Shown here piece after piece: positions 44,671-55,100 of a stretch of DNA of 64,000 nt. This DNA comes from Winogradskyella helgolandensis (GTDB lineage Bacteria > Bacteroidota > Bacteroidia > Flavobacteriales > Flavobacteriaceae). Numbering within the stretch: the first letter of the stretch is position 1; every line of letters begins with the position of its first letter. The notes below the pieces were generated by a model. The model ran no database searches. It worked only from the letters and a program-made list of their open reading frames with translations, and was not told the DNA's origin. Made by a program: the position numbers and the translations under genes. The DNA is taken from the NCBI RefSeq assembly GCF_013404085.1, contig NZ_JABFHO010000001.1, positions 1,178,001-1,242,000 of the forward strand, read 5' to 3'.

Positions 44671-45240
44671 ATGTTTCAACTCGGAAAAACCATTGTCTCA
44701 GAAGACATTATAGAAAAGGATTTTGTTTGCAATCTTTCAGCATGTAAAGGTGCTTGTTGTATTGACGGAGATGCAGGTGCTCCTTTAGATAAAGATGAAG
44801 TCAAAATACTAGAAGATATCTATCCTAAAGTAAAACCTTTTCTTAGGAAAGAAGGTATCGATGCTATTGAAGCTCAGGGAACTTCAATAACGACAGATTT
44901 TGGAGATTTTGAAACTCCATTAATTAATGGTGCAGATTGTGCTTACGTTATTTTTGATGAGAAGAAAACGGCACTTTGCGCCATAGAAGAGGCTTATAAC
45001 CAAGGAGAAATTAAATGGAAGAAACCGGTGTCTTGTCATTTATATCCCATAAGAGTTAAAGAATACACTGAATTTTCAGGTGTTAATTATGATAAGTGGG
45101 AGATTTGCGACGATGCCTGTTCTTTAGGTAAAGAATTGCAAGTGCCTGTTTACAAATTTGTAAAGGAAGCATTGATTAGAAAGTTTGGAGAAGATTGGTA
45201 TGCTGAGTTGGAGAAGGTGGCCGAAAAAATGAAGAAGTAA
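44671..45240 (+). CDS. DUF3109 family cysteine-rich protein
   Basis: A 189-residue cytoplasmic protein with eight cysteines in a conserved order, including CNLSACKGACCIDGDAG, NGADCAYV, CAIEEAY, SCHLYPI and CDDACSLG. This matches DUF3109, a family common in Bacteroidota. The cysteine layout suggests binding of a metal or iron-sulfur cluster, but no function is known. It is a single gene flanked by a divergent operon and the CHAT protein. Confidence 0.85.
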   Translation: MFQLGKTIVSEDIIEKDFVCNLSACKGACCIDGDAGAPLDKDEVKILEDIYPKVKPFLRKEGIDAIEAQGTSITTDFGDFETPLINGADCAYVIFDEKKTALCAIEEAYNQGEIKWKKPVSCHLYPIRVKEYTEFSGVNYDKWEICDDACSLGKELQVPVYKFVKEALIRKFGEDWYAELEKVAEKMKK

Positions 45241-45527
45241 TAATTAAGTTGCTTAAATAAATGTATAAGTTATATTAGCTTCAGTCAAAGGAAGGCTTAA
45301 TTCTTTCGTGTTAAGTTCTGCATAAGCCAAACCTTTCTTGTAATTTTTTAAATAATATAGTGATTGGGTAGAATTTCAAAAATAGGCCTATTCACTAATA
45401 AAAGAAGTCAAAAAAAACAAGTAAATTCCTTATAAGTAGTATATTAGACTTTTAAAACTCTAATATGAACCTACAGATCTATTTTTTGTTGGGTTCTATA
45501 GTAGCATTTTAAAAAGTGACTATAGCT

Positions 45528-48500
45528 ATGAAACACATCTACCTTATTTTAAGTTCACTTCTCTTTTTTATTGCTTTGCCAGCCCAGACTACTTGGCAAG
45601 AGTATACAAAAATAGCAGATTCTCTGCAGGTACAATTTCAATTTGATGGTGTAATAGAGCCAAGAGAGAAAGCAATTGAATTAGCTGCGGTAACTCAAAA
45701 AGATACCATTCCGTTTTTAAATTTATTGTTAGCAATGAGTAAAAATGAACGTAATGTAGACAATCCTGAAATTAATAAACCGCTTTATAAAGCGCTTCAA
45801 TCTCAAATTTTAGAACTCGAAGCACGCAACGCAAAACCAGAACGACTTTACCAAGCATATAGGCGCATGTATATTATTGCGCATAATTTTATTCGCAACA
45901 TGGAGGATACAGAAGTCTATGTCGGTAAATCTATAGCATATCATTATCAATGTGAGACTATTGACTCTTTAGTTTTATTTAAAGGTTTACACACTTCTGG
46001 CGTTATATCTCGAGAAGTTGGTAAACTTAATAAATCGGTAGAGGTATTTAAGGAAGCAGAGCGTTTTTATGGTTTTATGACGGCAAAAGACACCAATGTA
46101 ATGGCTAGTGTTTATAAAGATTTAGCAATGGTTTATCACTACAATTTTTTAAATATTCCTTCTGAACGTTTAAAATATGTAAAAAAAGCAGAAGCCTTAT
46201 TTAATAGCGTTAGTAGACCTAACTTAGATTATTTATTAGGTGTTTATAATGATCTTTCAGAATATGAAAAGCGTCAAGGTAATTACAAAATTGCAGCAGG
46301 TTATTTAAATAAAGGTCTAGACATCTATTTAAATAATAGAGAAGAGGCTCAACGCTATAGAATGGGTAAAATAGGAGTGAAAAAAGAACTGCAATTTCAT
46401 TCTGCCTTAATGGAAATTTACAGAGAAACAGGACAAGAAGATTTTGTGCTTTATCATTTTGAGGAAATGAAGAAAATAAATTCTAAACACACATTAGATG
46501 ATATTGAGTCGGACTTTTATGCAACAGCTCACATTATACTTGCGAAATATTACGGTTTTAGGGATAATGATAAAGCTTTAGAATATCTGAATGAAGGTTT
46601 GAAGATTCATAAAAACTTAAGTTTTGATAAATTTGAAGAAGAGTTCACAATAGCAAGAATAAAGATATATATCGATCAACAGCGATTTCTTGAAGCACAA
46701 GAATTATTAAAAGCGTTGGAGACTGTAGAAGATTTACCTCAGTTTATTAAAAAAGATATACTAATCCTTAATGCATCATTAAATTTAAAAAACAATAATA
46801 GAGATGTAGCGTACAGTTATATTAATAAATTGATTCATGGTTTTTCTGATGCCAATAACGCGTTAGATATTAAAACAATTACATATAATGAGTTTACACC
46901 AAGTCTTGTTTTAAACGATACAGAACTTATTTTAAAAGTTGTAAATGATCTTAATGACGCGCCTTTTAAAGATGATAAGATAAAGCATAATTTACATGTG
47001 TTAGCTTTAAAACAATTTGAATCTAATTTTAACCAAGAATTTTTAAACGATAAACTTAAAAAAAGCTATGATCAAATAGGATTATATTTTTACAATAAAG
47101 CTTCTGAAGGTCTTCTTAGTGAGGAAGATAAAATTCGTTTTTTGAATTTTACGGAAGCTATTGAAGCTAAATTTTTATTAAACACCTTTCTCGCAAATAG
47201 AATAACATCAGGAAAAACTGAGGCAGATTTAACAGTTGAAAAAGAGCAACAAATACGATCAAATATCACGTATTTAAAAAAGAAAAATATAACGACGAAA
47301 TCAGATAGCTTAAGCCAGCTTATTTTTGAAGAAAATGTAAAACTCAAGTCTATTGAAGAACAATTGCAGAAAGATGGTTTTAATATTTCTAAGCTAGTTA
47401 ATATAGCACATCCGCTTCAAAATCTTGAAACCTTTAAAGATCGTTATATTATTAAGTTTAAAGTTGTAGACAACCAATTATTTAGAGTCCTCTGTTATGA
47501 TAATAAAATAGCAATTAAAAAAATAGGGGATTACAAGAGTTTAAGCTCTAAAGTTGAAGGTCTTGTTTCTGAATTAAAGGACATCAATGTTCCTGTTGCA
47601 ACTATAAAGCAACATTCTGAAAGTCTATATAACACTTTACTCAAAGATGTAGATATTTTGGCTATTGATAATGTTCATATTATACCAGATGGTATTTTAC
47701 ATTATTTACCATTTGAGCTTTTAGTGACTAATAACGACTACATTCTTAATGAAACGAAAGTGAGTTATGCATCTTCTTTAAGCTTTATAAATTCGCCCAT
47801 ACATAACAATGAAAAAAACGGAAAAATTGCTTTATTTGCTCCTTCATATGCATTGTTTGCCCCATCAGATAAGCAACTAGCAGTAAGAGGTGAGCCTTAT
47901 CATTTAGAAGGAGCTTTAAAGGAAGTTTCTTCCATCTCTAAGCTATTTGAAAATAGTGATGTTTATGTAAATGATAAAGCGTCAAAAGGATCATTTAAAT
48001 CATTGTCTCCTGATTATTCTATTTTGCATTTGTCAATGCATTCCTTTTTAAACGATGACGACTCTGAGTTGAGTAGTTTAGTGTTTTCGGACGATGATGA
48101 GGATCATGAACTTTACATTTCAGAATTATATGGCTTAAATCTCAATGCAGACATGGTGGTTTTAAGTGCTTGTAATACAGGAGTTGGAGAGTTGAAAACA
48201 GGAAAAGGTATTGTGTCTATGAATACCGCTTTTACAGCTGCAGGAGTACCTTCCGTATTATCAAGTTTGTGGAGCGCACCAGATGATGCTACACAAGAAA
48301 TTATGATTGCATTTTATAAGCATCTTAAAGAGGGTTCTGATAAATCTGAAGCATTACAATTGGCAAAACAAGATTATCTAAATACTACGGAAAATGAATT
48401 ATTAAAGCATCCTTATTATTGGGCTGGTTTTGTTGTTTCTGGTGATATTTCATCTATTGCAACTAAAGAATCGGATGATATTTGGTATTTTTTAGGAGGC

Positions 48501-48560
48501 TTTGGATTAGTGCTATTAGCTTTTGTATTTTTTAAAAGTAAGAAGAAGCAAGCGGCATAA
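45528..48560 (+). CDS. Secreted TPR-CHAT protease-like protein
   Basis: A 1010-residue protein with a signal peptide ending ALPAQ, a long helical TPR region (about 60-550), a coiled stretch, and a C-terminal CHAT domain. The caspase-like dyad is present: His838 in HLSMHSF and Cys882 in SACNTGVGEL. A single membrane helix (WYFLGGFGLVLLAFVFF) followed by KSKKKQAA ends the chain, so the protease probably faces the periplasm. The ATG at 45528 fits the signal peptide better than the GTG at 45516. It converges with the sigma/anti-sigma operon, leaving 3 bp between stops, a pairing that suggests a functional link. Confidence 0.87.
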   Translation: MKHIYLILSSLLFFIALPAQTTWQEYTKIADSLQVQFQFDGVIEPREKAIELAAVTQKDTIPFLNLLLAMSKNERNVDNPEINKPLYKALQSQILELEARNAKPERLYQAYRRMYIIAHNFIRNMEDTEVYVGKSIAYHYQCETIDSLVLFKGLHTSGVISREVGKLNKSVEVFKEAERFYGFMTAKDTNVMASVYKDLAMVYHYNFLNIPSERLKYVKKAEALFNSVSRPNLDYLLGVYNDLSEYEKRQGNYKIAAGYLNKGLDIYLNNREEAQRYRMGKIGVKKELQFHSALMEIYRETGQEDFVLYHFEEMKKINSKHTLDDIESDFYATAHIILAKYYGFRDNDKALEYLNEGLKIHKNLSFDKFEEEFTIARIKIYIDQQRFLEAQELLKALETVEDLPQFIKKDILILNASLNLKNNNRDVAYSYINKLIHGFSDANNALDIKTITYNEFTPSLVLNDTELILKVVNDLNDAPFKDDKIKHNLHVLALKQFESNFNQEFLNDKLKKSYDQIGLYFYNKASEGLLSEEDKIRFLNFTEAIEAKFLLNTFLANRITSGKTEADLTVEKEQQIRSNITYLKKKNITTKSDSLSQLIFEENVKLKSIEEQLQKDGFNISKLVNIAHPLQNLETFKDRYIIKFKVVDNQLFRVLCYDNKIAIKKIGDYKSLSSKVEGLVSELKDINVPVATIKQHSESLYNTLLKDVDILAIDNVHIIPDGILHYLPFELLVTNNDYILNETKVSYASSLSFINSPIHNNEKNGKIALFAPSYALFAPSDKQLAVRGEPYHLEGALKEVSSISKLFENSDVYVNDKASKGSFKSLSPDYSILHLSMHSFLNDDDSELSSLVFSDDDEDHELYISELYGLNLNADMVVLSACNTGVGELKTGKGIVSMNTAFTAAGVPSVLSSLWSAPDDATQEIMIAFYKHLKEGSDKSEALQLAKQDYLNTTENELLKHPYYWAGFVVSGDISSIATKESDDIWYFLGGFGLVLLAFVFFKSKKKQAA

Positions 48561-48563
48561 CTT

Positions 48564-49280
48564 CTAATCCAATTGTTCTAATAACCGCTCAGCAGCATTT
48601 TTCTTATAAGTACCATTTTCTATCACTGTGTTCAAACTCACTATAGCTTTCTTAGTGTTATTAATTTTAATATAAGCTAGGGCTAAGTACCATTGCTGTT
48701 GGGCTTTTAGTTTTTGTGGTAGCTTATTATTCTGTTCCAATATTTTTATAGCTTCGTTATTCTTATTGAGTTGTAATAAAACATTGGCTTTATAAAATGC
48801 AATCGTAGCATTGTCACCTTCCTTTAAAATAGCATCAAAATAATTGAGTGCTTCTTTATAGTCTTTAGCTTCATAAGAAATAAAAGCTTTTGATTTTAAA
48901 TCATCAGAGGCTTCTCCACGTACTATAGGGTGCACTACATTCTCAAAAGGTGTAAAATTGGTTGCGAAAAGTACGTCGTTATCTAAATTTGATGGTCCAA
49001 AATACCAAAAACTAGGCAATGCCAATAGTATAATAATAGAAGCGGCAACGAGCCATTTTATGTATGTTTTTGACGATGCCTTTGTGGAATTTTCAAAAGA
49101 ATGAAGTTCTTCTTTTAGTTGCGTTTGCGTTTCTTTTTTGATAACCGTTTTAAGATTCTCTTGGAATTTAAACGTTTTTTTAAATTCAGGATCTGTGGCC
49201 AATAAATGGTCAAATTCCTTTTGCGCTTCAGGGGAAAGCGTTTTAGAAAAATAGTGCGCTATGAGTTTGTCTTTAGTCAT
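48564..49280 (-). CDS. Putative membrane anti-sigma factor with TPR domain
   Basis: A 238-residue protein with a cytoplasmic N-terminal part (LIAHYFSKTLSPEAQKEFDHLLATDPEF) like that of flavobacterial anti-sigma factors, one membrane helix at about 75-92 (WLVAASIIILLALPSFWYF) and a periplasmic TPR region (YEAKDYKEALNYFDAILKEGDN ... YLALAYIKINNTKKAIVSLNTVI). It starts 2 bp after the sigma gene. The likely role is to hold the sigma factor until a periplasmic signal is received by the TPRs. No zinc-binding HxxxCxxC motif is seen. Confidence 0.72.
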   Translation of the reverse strand: MTKDKLIAHYFSKTLSPEAQKEFDHLLATDPEFKKTFKFQENLKTVIKKETQTQLKEELHSFENSTKASSKTYIKWLVAASIIILLALPSFWYFGPSNLDNDVLFATNFTPFENVVHPIVRGEASDDLKSKAFISYEAKDYKEALNYFDAILKEGDNATIAFYKANVLLQLNKNNEAIKILEQNNKLPQKLKAQQQWYLALAYIKINNTKKAIVSLNTVIENGTYKKNAAERLLEQLD

Positions 49281-49282
49281 AA

Positions 49283-49834
49283 TTAGGGATTAAAAATCAG
49301 GTCTTTAAGGGATTTTATACAACGCGATTTTTGGCTTTTTGCTACATCTTTATTAGAATAGTTTAATTCATTTGTAATTTCATCAATAGTAAAACCTCTG
49401 TAATAGAATAGCGTTAATATGGCTTTACATTTTTCACCTAAACTTTTAAAGGCTATTTGTAATTTTTGCTGATCGTCTGACAGATCCTCTATTAAATCTA
49501 TAGTGTAATCAGTATCTATTTTTAAGCTCTCTAAAGTTGTATCCTCATCAATTGAATACATCTTTTTTTGTTGTCTTAACCTTTTGTAAATCATGTATTT
49601 TCCAATACTAAAGAGATAAGTTTTTAGTTCGCTTTTTAAATCATCTAATTTTCCATCAACAGCGTTATCATGCAACGCAATAATAGCATCTTGATAAATA
49701 TCAATAATCGTTGCTTGATCTAAAGGATATTTTTTTGCAAATCCAATAAAAGCTGCCTTGTAATCTAAATAAACGGATTTCAGTGCTTCTGAATTTCGTT
49801 TTTTTAAAGCTTCAACAAGAACCTTATCTACCAT
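49283..49834 (-). CDS. ECF-type RNA polymerase sigma factor
   Basis: A 183-residue sigma-70-family protein. Region 2 is recognisable in ATIIDIYQDAIIALHDNAVDGKL and LKTYLFSIGKYMIYKRLRQQ; region 4 in LGEKCKAILTLFYYRGFTIDEITNELNYSNKDVAKSQKSRCIKSLKDLI, a helix-turn-helix. The operon partner is the anti-sigma-like TPR protein. The sequence TGTTTAC-N15-GACACTAA ends one base before its ATG and recurs at two neighbouring promoters, suggesting self-activation. If that motif is the promoter, the mRNA would be nearly leaderless. Confidence 0.87.
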   Translation of the reverse strand: MVDKVLVEALKKRNSEALKSVYLDYKAAFIGFAKKYPLDQATIIDIYQDAIIALHDNAVDGKLDDLKSELKTYLFSIGKYMIYKRLRQQKKMYSIDEDTTLESLKIDTDYTIDLIEDLSDDQQKLQIAFKSLGEKCKAILTLFYYRGFTIDEITNELNYSNKDVAKSQKSRCIKSLKDLIFNP

Positions 49835-49835
49835 A

Positions 49836-49865
49836 TTAGTGTCATTAAGTTTTCAAAAGTAAACA
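49836..49865 (-). promoter_or_regulatory. Shared ECF-like promoter motif, copy 1 (sigma factor gene)
   Basis: On the minus strand TGTTTAC (49865-49859), a 15-bp spacer and GACACTAA (49843-49836) end one base before the sigma ATG. The same two blocks occur at 49900 and 51264. Confidence 0.65.
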
Positions 49866-49899
49866 ACATAAATTAAAAATATAAAAAAGAACCAAGACA

Positions 49900-49929
49900 T
49901 GTTTACCTTTTTGATAATAAGGACACTAA
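49900..49929 (+). promoter_or_regulatory. Shared ECF-like promoter motif, copy 2 (lipoprotein operon)
   Basis: TGTTTAC (49900-49906), a 15-bp spacer and GACACTAA (49922-49929), about 100 bp before the lipoprotein gene and divergent from copy 1. Flanking bases CTTTTT after the first block are also shared with copy 3. Confidence 0.68.
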
Positions 49930-50032
49930 AGAGAAATGAATTATAAATATTAAGTGTTAGTGTTTTAAATAATGAAGTATACCTCATAGAACTTCGGATT
50001 AAGAATGCTAACCAATTAAAAACTTTTAAATT

Positions 50033-50548
50033 ATGAAAACACAATTTTTAAACTTGTCAAAAGCCTTTTTTATGGCGATTTTCATTTCAATGACATTAAC
50101 GGCATGTTCTTCTGATGATTCAGATTCACCAGATGATGATGGAGGAAGCGATGTAGAATTTTTCGCCAGAGTTAATGATGGGCAATTTACCCCAGACGAT
50201 GTTATAGCGATAGGCTCAGTTGGGGTTAATTTTTTTAGTATAACGGCTACAAAAGATAATGGCGAAAATGTAGACATTACGATACCAAGTGTAGAGTTAG
50301 GTACTTATACGGCAACAGGAGATACCGATACTCAGGTTATTTCTACATATAGACTCAATAATACAAATCCAGCTTTAAGTACATATACCGCAATGCAAGG
50401 CAGTGTAACCATTACAAGCAGTGAGCAAATTAGCTCTGTTTTGCGTAATGTAAAAGGAACTTTTTTCTTTACCTATTCTAGAGACGATGAGCCACAGGTT
50501 TACGAGTTTACCGAAGGAGAATTTAATATTGATGTCCTCTATTTCTAA
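50033..50548 (+). CDS. Small acidic lipoprotein
   Basis: A 171-residue protein with a lipoprotein signal (LTACSSDD), an acidic linker rich in Asp and Ser, and a beta-strand-rich domain of about 130 residues (FFARVNDGQFTP ... VRNVKGTFFFTYSRDDE). It resembles the DUF6252-type lipoproteins of flavobacteria, though I am not certain of the family. It is the first gene behind ECF-like motif copy 2, with a beta-barrel protein gene 56 bp downstream. Confidence 0.7.
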   Translation: MKTQFLNLSKAFFMAIFISMTLTACSSDDSDSPDDDGGSDVEFFARVNDGQFTPDDVIAIGSVGVNFFSITATKDNGENVDITIPSVELGTYTATGDTDTQVISTYRLNNTNPALSTYTAMQGSVTITSSEQISSVLRNVKGTFFFTYSRDDEPQVYEFTEGEFNIDVLYF

Positions 50549-50604
50549 TTCCACATAATTTATACAACCATATTTTATATACTAAACAAACAAAATTTTA
50601 AACA

Positions 50605-51120
50605 ATGAAAAACTATAAATTAATAACAGCATTTGTAATCATTAGTGTCTTAGGTGTACTTACTGTTAACGCACAAACAGAGACTAAAATTGGTGGCTTT
50701 TTAGCCTATGGTACAGAAATAGAAAATATAGGGATTGGTGTCAATGCAGAATTTCCAATTATGGATAAACTTACTATTGCGCCTTCCTTTATTTATTATT
50801 TACCAAAAGAAGAGGGTTTTATTAAAGTGAATTGGTTTGAGTTTAATGCCAATGCCAATTACTATTTTATGGATGAAGAAAACATCTCTGTTTATGGTAT
50901 TGGTGGTTTAAATTACTCCAGTGTTAAAGTCTCTTATGATGGTGATAATTCGTTTTTAGGAGAAAATTATTCATCAAGCGATGGCAGAATAGGTCTAAAC
51001 TTAGGTGCAGGTGCTAACTTTAATATTGGTAGTAAAATTGAACCTTTTGCAGAATTAAAATATGTTATCATTGATGGTGGACAGTTAGTTATAGCAGCTG
51101 GTGTAAAATATAAATTATAA
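50605..51120 (+). CDS. Outer-membrane beta-barrel protein
   Basis: A 171-residue protein with a signal peptide ending TVNAQ followed by alternating hydrophobic strands typical of a small eight-stranded outer-membrane barrel (TKIGGFLAYGTEIENIGIGVNAEF ... FAELKYVIIDGGQLVIAAGVKYKL, ending near the C-terminus with aromatic and hydrophobic residues). No enzyme motif is seen. It is followed by a terminator, so it probably closes the lipoprotein operon. Confidence 0.78.
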   Translation: MKNYKLITAFVIISVLGVLTVNAQTETKIGGFLAYGTEIENIGIGVNAEFPIMDKLTIAPSFIYYLPKEEGFIKVNWFEFNANANYYFMDEENISVYGIGGLNYSSVKVSYDGDNSFLGENYSSSDGRIGLNLGAGANFNIGSKIEPFAELKYVIIDGGQLVIAAGVKYKL

Positions 51121-51166
51121 GCAATCAGCTTTTTTAGCCCTTTAAGACTATTTAAATTTTAAAAAA

Positions 51167-51197
51167 CTCAGGATAATATAAAGTCCTGAGTTTTTTT
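51167..51197 (+). terminator. Rho-independent terminator
   Basis: Stem CTCAGGA / TCCTGAG with a 10-nt loop, followed by seven T, after the beta-barrel gene. Confidence 0.87.
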
Positions 51198-51263
51198 ATG
51201 CCCTAGTATTTAGACGTACTAAAAGGAAGATTTCAAATTATTACTAAAAAAAATAAAGAATTG

Positions 51264-51292
51264 TGTTTACCTTTTTTTAAAACAGACACTAA
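51264..51292 (+). promoter_or_regulatory. Shared ECF-like promoter motif, copy 3 (DUF4412/T9SS operon)
   Basis: TGTTTAC (51264-51270), a 14-bp spacer and GACACTAA (51285-51292), followed by ATAGAAAA, much as copy 2 is followed by AGAGAAAT. The DUF4412 gene starts 40 bp downstream. Confidence 0.68.
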
Positions 51293-51332
51293 ATAGAAAA
51301 TACCGAGTTGTTAAAACGTTAATGCAATACAT

Positions 51333-52166
51333 ATGAAAGCACTAAAACCACTATTTATTACACTTGTTTTTCTATTAATGAGTAATGCTGTTCAAGCGCA
51401 GTTTTGGAAGAAATTAGCAAAAAAAGCAGAGAAAAAAATTGAAAGAGAAGCAGAAAATCGCGCGGAAAAACGCGTTAATAAAAATATAGACAAAGTATTT
51501 GACGAAGCAGAAGACGGCATAGATAATATAGATCTAAAAACAGAAAAAGTAGATGTAAAACTTCCTGATAGCTATCATTTTGAATGGAAATATAGCATGA
51601 AAACGCAAACTCAAGATAAAGAGATTAACATGTATTATATGCTAAAAAAAGAAGCAGCATACATTGGTGTAATTGTGATTTTAGATGAGTTTGATACTTC
51701 AAAAAATAGCAAAACTATAATGGATGGCGAAAGAGGCGCGTTTATCACTTTTATGGATGTAAATGGTCAAAAAATATACAGAGCGATGGAACTTCCTGAA
51801 GCAGATCCTTTAGAAGAAAACACCAATGATTTCATATTAGAAAAAACAGATACCAAAGAGATTTTAGGATATAGTTGTCAAGGTTACAAAACCCAAATAA
51901 ACGACGGAACGATGCATTTTTATATGGCAAATAATGCGCCAATTAGTTTGCATTCTGCATTTGGTAAAAATCAAAGCATGCCTAAAGGCTTTAATAAAGA
52001 ACTTCTAACGGGTTTAAAAGATGGTCTTATGTTAGAGGCCGAATTTACTAGTGATAAAAACAGCAATAACAATTTTAAAACCACATGTACCGAGCTTAAG
52101 AAAGTGGATTATACATTAGACGTAAGTCAGTATAGTTCTTTAAGTGAATTAGGTAGCAAAAATTAA
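51333..52166 (+). CDS. DUF4412 secreted protein
   Basis: A 277-residue secreted protein: signal peptide ending AVQAQ, a highly charged helical segment (about 25-60, rich in Lys, Glu and Arg), then a beta-rich DUF4412-type domain (KLPDSYHFEWKYSMK ... ILGYSCQGYKTQ ... MPKGFNKELLTGLKDGLML). A shorter relative is encoded at 56100-56816. Function is unknown; the domain resembles periplasmic carrier folds. It sits behind ECF-like motif copy 3 and 22 bp before the large T9SS gene, so both are probably co-transcribed. Confidence 0.75.
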   Translation: MKALKPLFITLVFLLMSNAVQAQFWKKLAKKAEKKIEREAENRAEKRVNKNIDKVFDEAEDGIDNIDLKTEKVDVKLPDSYHFEWKYSMKTQTQDKEINMYYMLKKEAAYIGVIVILDEFDTSKNSKTIMDGERGAFITFMDVNGQKIYRAMELPEADPLEENTNDFILEKTDTKEILGYSCQGYKTQINDGTMHFYMANNAPISLHSAFGKNQSMPKGFNKELLTGLKDGLMLEAEFTSDKNSNNNFKTTCTELKKVDYTLDVSQYSSLSELGSKN

Positions 52167-52188
52167 TTATAGACGTAAACAACCAATC

Positions 52189-55100
52189 ATGAAAACAAAA
52201 TTACTCACTTTAGCATTGTTATTTTCAATAGCGATTAGTGCTCAAATTACAAAATCTGAAGCTTATATTCCAGGAACTAAATTAGTGTTTTATGCTAATG
52301 AATGTGGAAACACCATACCAGAAGCGGCTGGTAAATTAACCTTTTGCGATGGCAACGGAAATTTAGGAGTTGTAGAAGAAAGTTATGGGCTTAATAACAG
52401 AAATATAAGGTATATGGTAGAGAATAGAGCCAATGCAGATGAAGCATTTGTAACTAATGATGGCTTATCTATTAAACTAGCAGATGGCACATATGAAAAT
52501 GTACCAAACATTGCTATTCCAGATTTTACCACAGCTGGAGATTGGCAAAATGATAATATTTTTAGAGGTGCTTTAATTATGCCTAATAACAATGTTATTT
52601 TTTCTGGTGGTGACTATTATTTATATACCTACAACCGTACTCAAAAGACGATATCTACAATAGAATTTTCTGATTTTCGTAGTCCTGTAACTATGACATA
52701 CGATGAAGATCGTGATGTAGCTTGGATTATTGCACGTGATGGCAGTGGTCCTCATCTGTACAGTTACAATGAGACTATTGGGTTAGTACATATTAGTGCA
52801 TTGTCTTTGTCTATCAATGTTGCGCAATTATCAGCTGGTGCACTGATTTCGCCAACGTTCACCTATCGAGATAATCATTTGTATTTTGGTATTCAATCAG
52901 GTTTATTTAAAGTAAGTGTACTAGATTATACAACTACAAGTTACAATACTACTTCAACACCAAGTATACCAAGCGACAATGTAAGTGATATTAAGTTTGA
53001 TGATAATGGTGACTTATGGCTAGCTTTAAATGAAACTAACGATGGTAGTATTCTTAAATTTAATATCGCAAATGAAACCTTTGAGCAATATGAATTACCA
53101 AGAGCTACTAATCCTGCCTATACGTATAAGTTTAGTAATATAGCTCTAGATAATGCTGGCACAATTTGGTGTACAGCACTTAACTATAATGGTTTAATAA
53201 AATTAGAATTTGATCAAGGTGTGCCACAATGGGAACAAATACCATTAGCAGATTTACCACAATTAGGTTTAGAATCACCATATGTGCCAGATAATATCTT
53301 TTATAAAAACGATAAATTTTATTTCACAACGTTTTCAGCTTCTTCGGGTTCTAGTAGTGTTGATCAAATTTTAATAAATGATAACGGTAATTGGTCTTCC
53401 ATAACAGATAATGAAACAGGAAATATTTCTTACTTATCTAGCAAGCGGTTTAATTATAATTTACCAGATGATAATGGTGGTATGTGGTGGTTTAATTGGT
53501 ATGATGATGTTATTGTACATCGTATGGCTAATGATGAGCAGTTTGTATTTACAGATGTATCCAATCTCGGTAGTTATGCAGCCATCGATATAGATGATAA
53601 GCCTATTATACCATTAAGTATAAGTGGTACTAAAATCACCAAAATAGATACACCTCTTTTTTATGGTTTATTAAACGATACAAATCAAAACGCAAATGGA
53701 TTAGTACGTCATAAAGATGAGGTTTGGTGGTATAACGAAAGTACCTTACAGGTTAAGATTTTAAAATATAATCAAGTTATAGCGACGTTCGATTTAGATG
53801 CTAGCTATGAAAATATTTATAATTTTCAGGTAGATTCTAATGGTGATGCCTGGTTTTCTAAAAATGCAAGTAATGGTTCTATCATTAAAAAGTTTGAAAC
53901 CAGTACTGCAACGACAACAGATTATACCTTTACAGAAAATTTAGGAACATTAAAACGAACTGTTGCAGCACCAAATGGTGCAATGTGGTTTGTGAGATCC
54001 AATGGGCTTATTTATTACGATGGTAGCACATTTACAATTTATCCAGGGGCTAATTATCCTGAGCTTTCTAAAATAGTATCATTAATAGTAGATACTAATA
54101 ATGTTGCTCATGTATTATTAAATGATAATACTGCCATTGTAAAAATTGAAAATGCAGGAACCTCTAACGTGTCATTTAGCACCACGTTTTTAGAAGGTAT
54201 CAATTCTATTTTGCCAGCTTTAAGTCATTACAGACCAGATGATTTATCTATTGATAGTCAAGGTGCCATGTGGACACATGCTTCTCAGAATGCATTTAAA
54301 CTTACAGATGCAGATATGGCTACGGAATACAGAACTGAAGGTGAAACTTATAATGTTTCTGGTTTAATATATAACGATCTTAATGAAAACAATGTTTTTG
54401 ATACAGGTGAAGAGTATGCAGGTCAATTAGTGGCTTTAAAACTAAATGGGAATGTATATTCTACATTTACCAATGCCAATGGAGTTTATGCATTTTATAT
54501 GTATGATGAAAATTCAACTTATGAAATTACGTTGCCAACCATTGGGCAATTTGTTACAGCTTCAAATAGACAGTTAGAAGTTGTTGTTGGTAGCAGTGAT
54601 CAAAATTACGATGGTAATGATTTTCAGTTAAGACCTAAGTTTGTGAATTCTTTACTTGTAAAAAGCAGTTCTAAGTTAGGAGCTTGGGGATTTGTAAGAG
54701 CTAATTTTGAAAACACCTATACTACGGCAATCGGTAATTTATCACCAACAAAAACGTTTAACAATCTTGAAGTTACTTATACGTTTAAAAATCAAGATGA
54801 AAATAGTAACAATATTTTACCGTCAATAGATGATGTGAAAGTGTATGAGTTAGATCCTAATGGAGGCTTTCAACTTATAGAAAAAGTAACTATTGATCAA
54901 AGAAATAACAAGTGGAGCGTAGATTTACTACCAGGTGCTTATACGCAAAATGAATTAACCGTTACGCCAGACATCTCAGAAACTGGTGCACAAACCGATA
55001 TTAAAATTACCATACCAACGGTAAGTCCACTTAATACGTACATAATAGAAATAGATACAGGTCTGTTTGATCCTTCTGAATCAGGTGTAATTATAAATCA

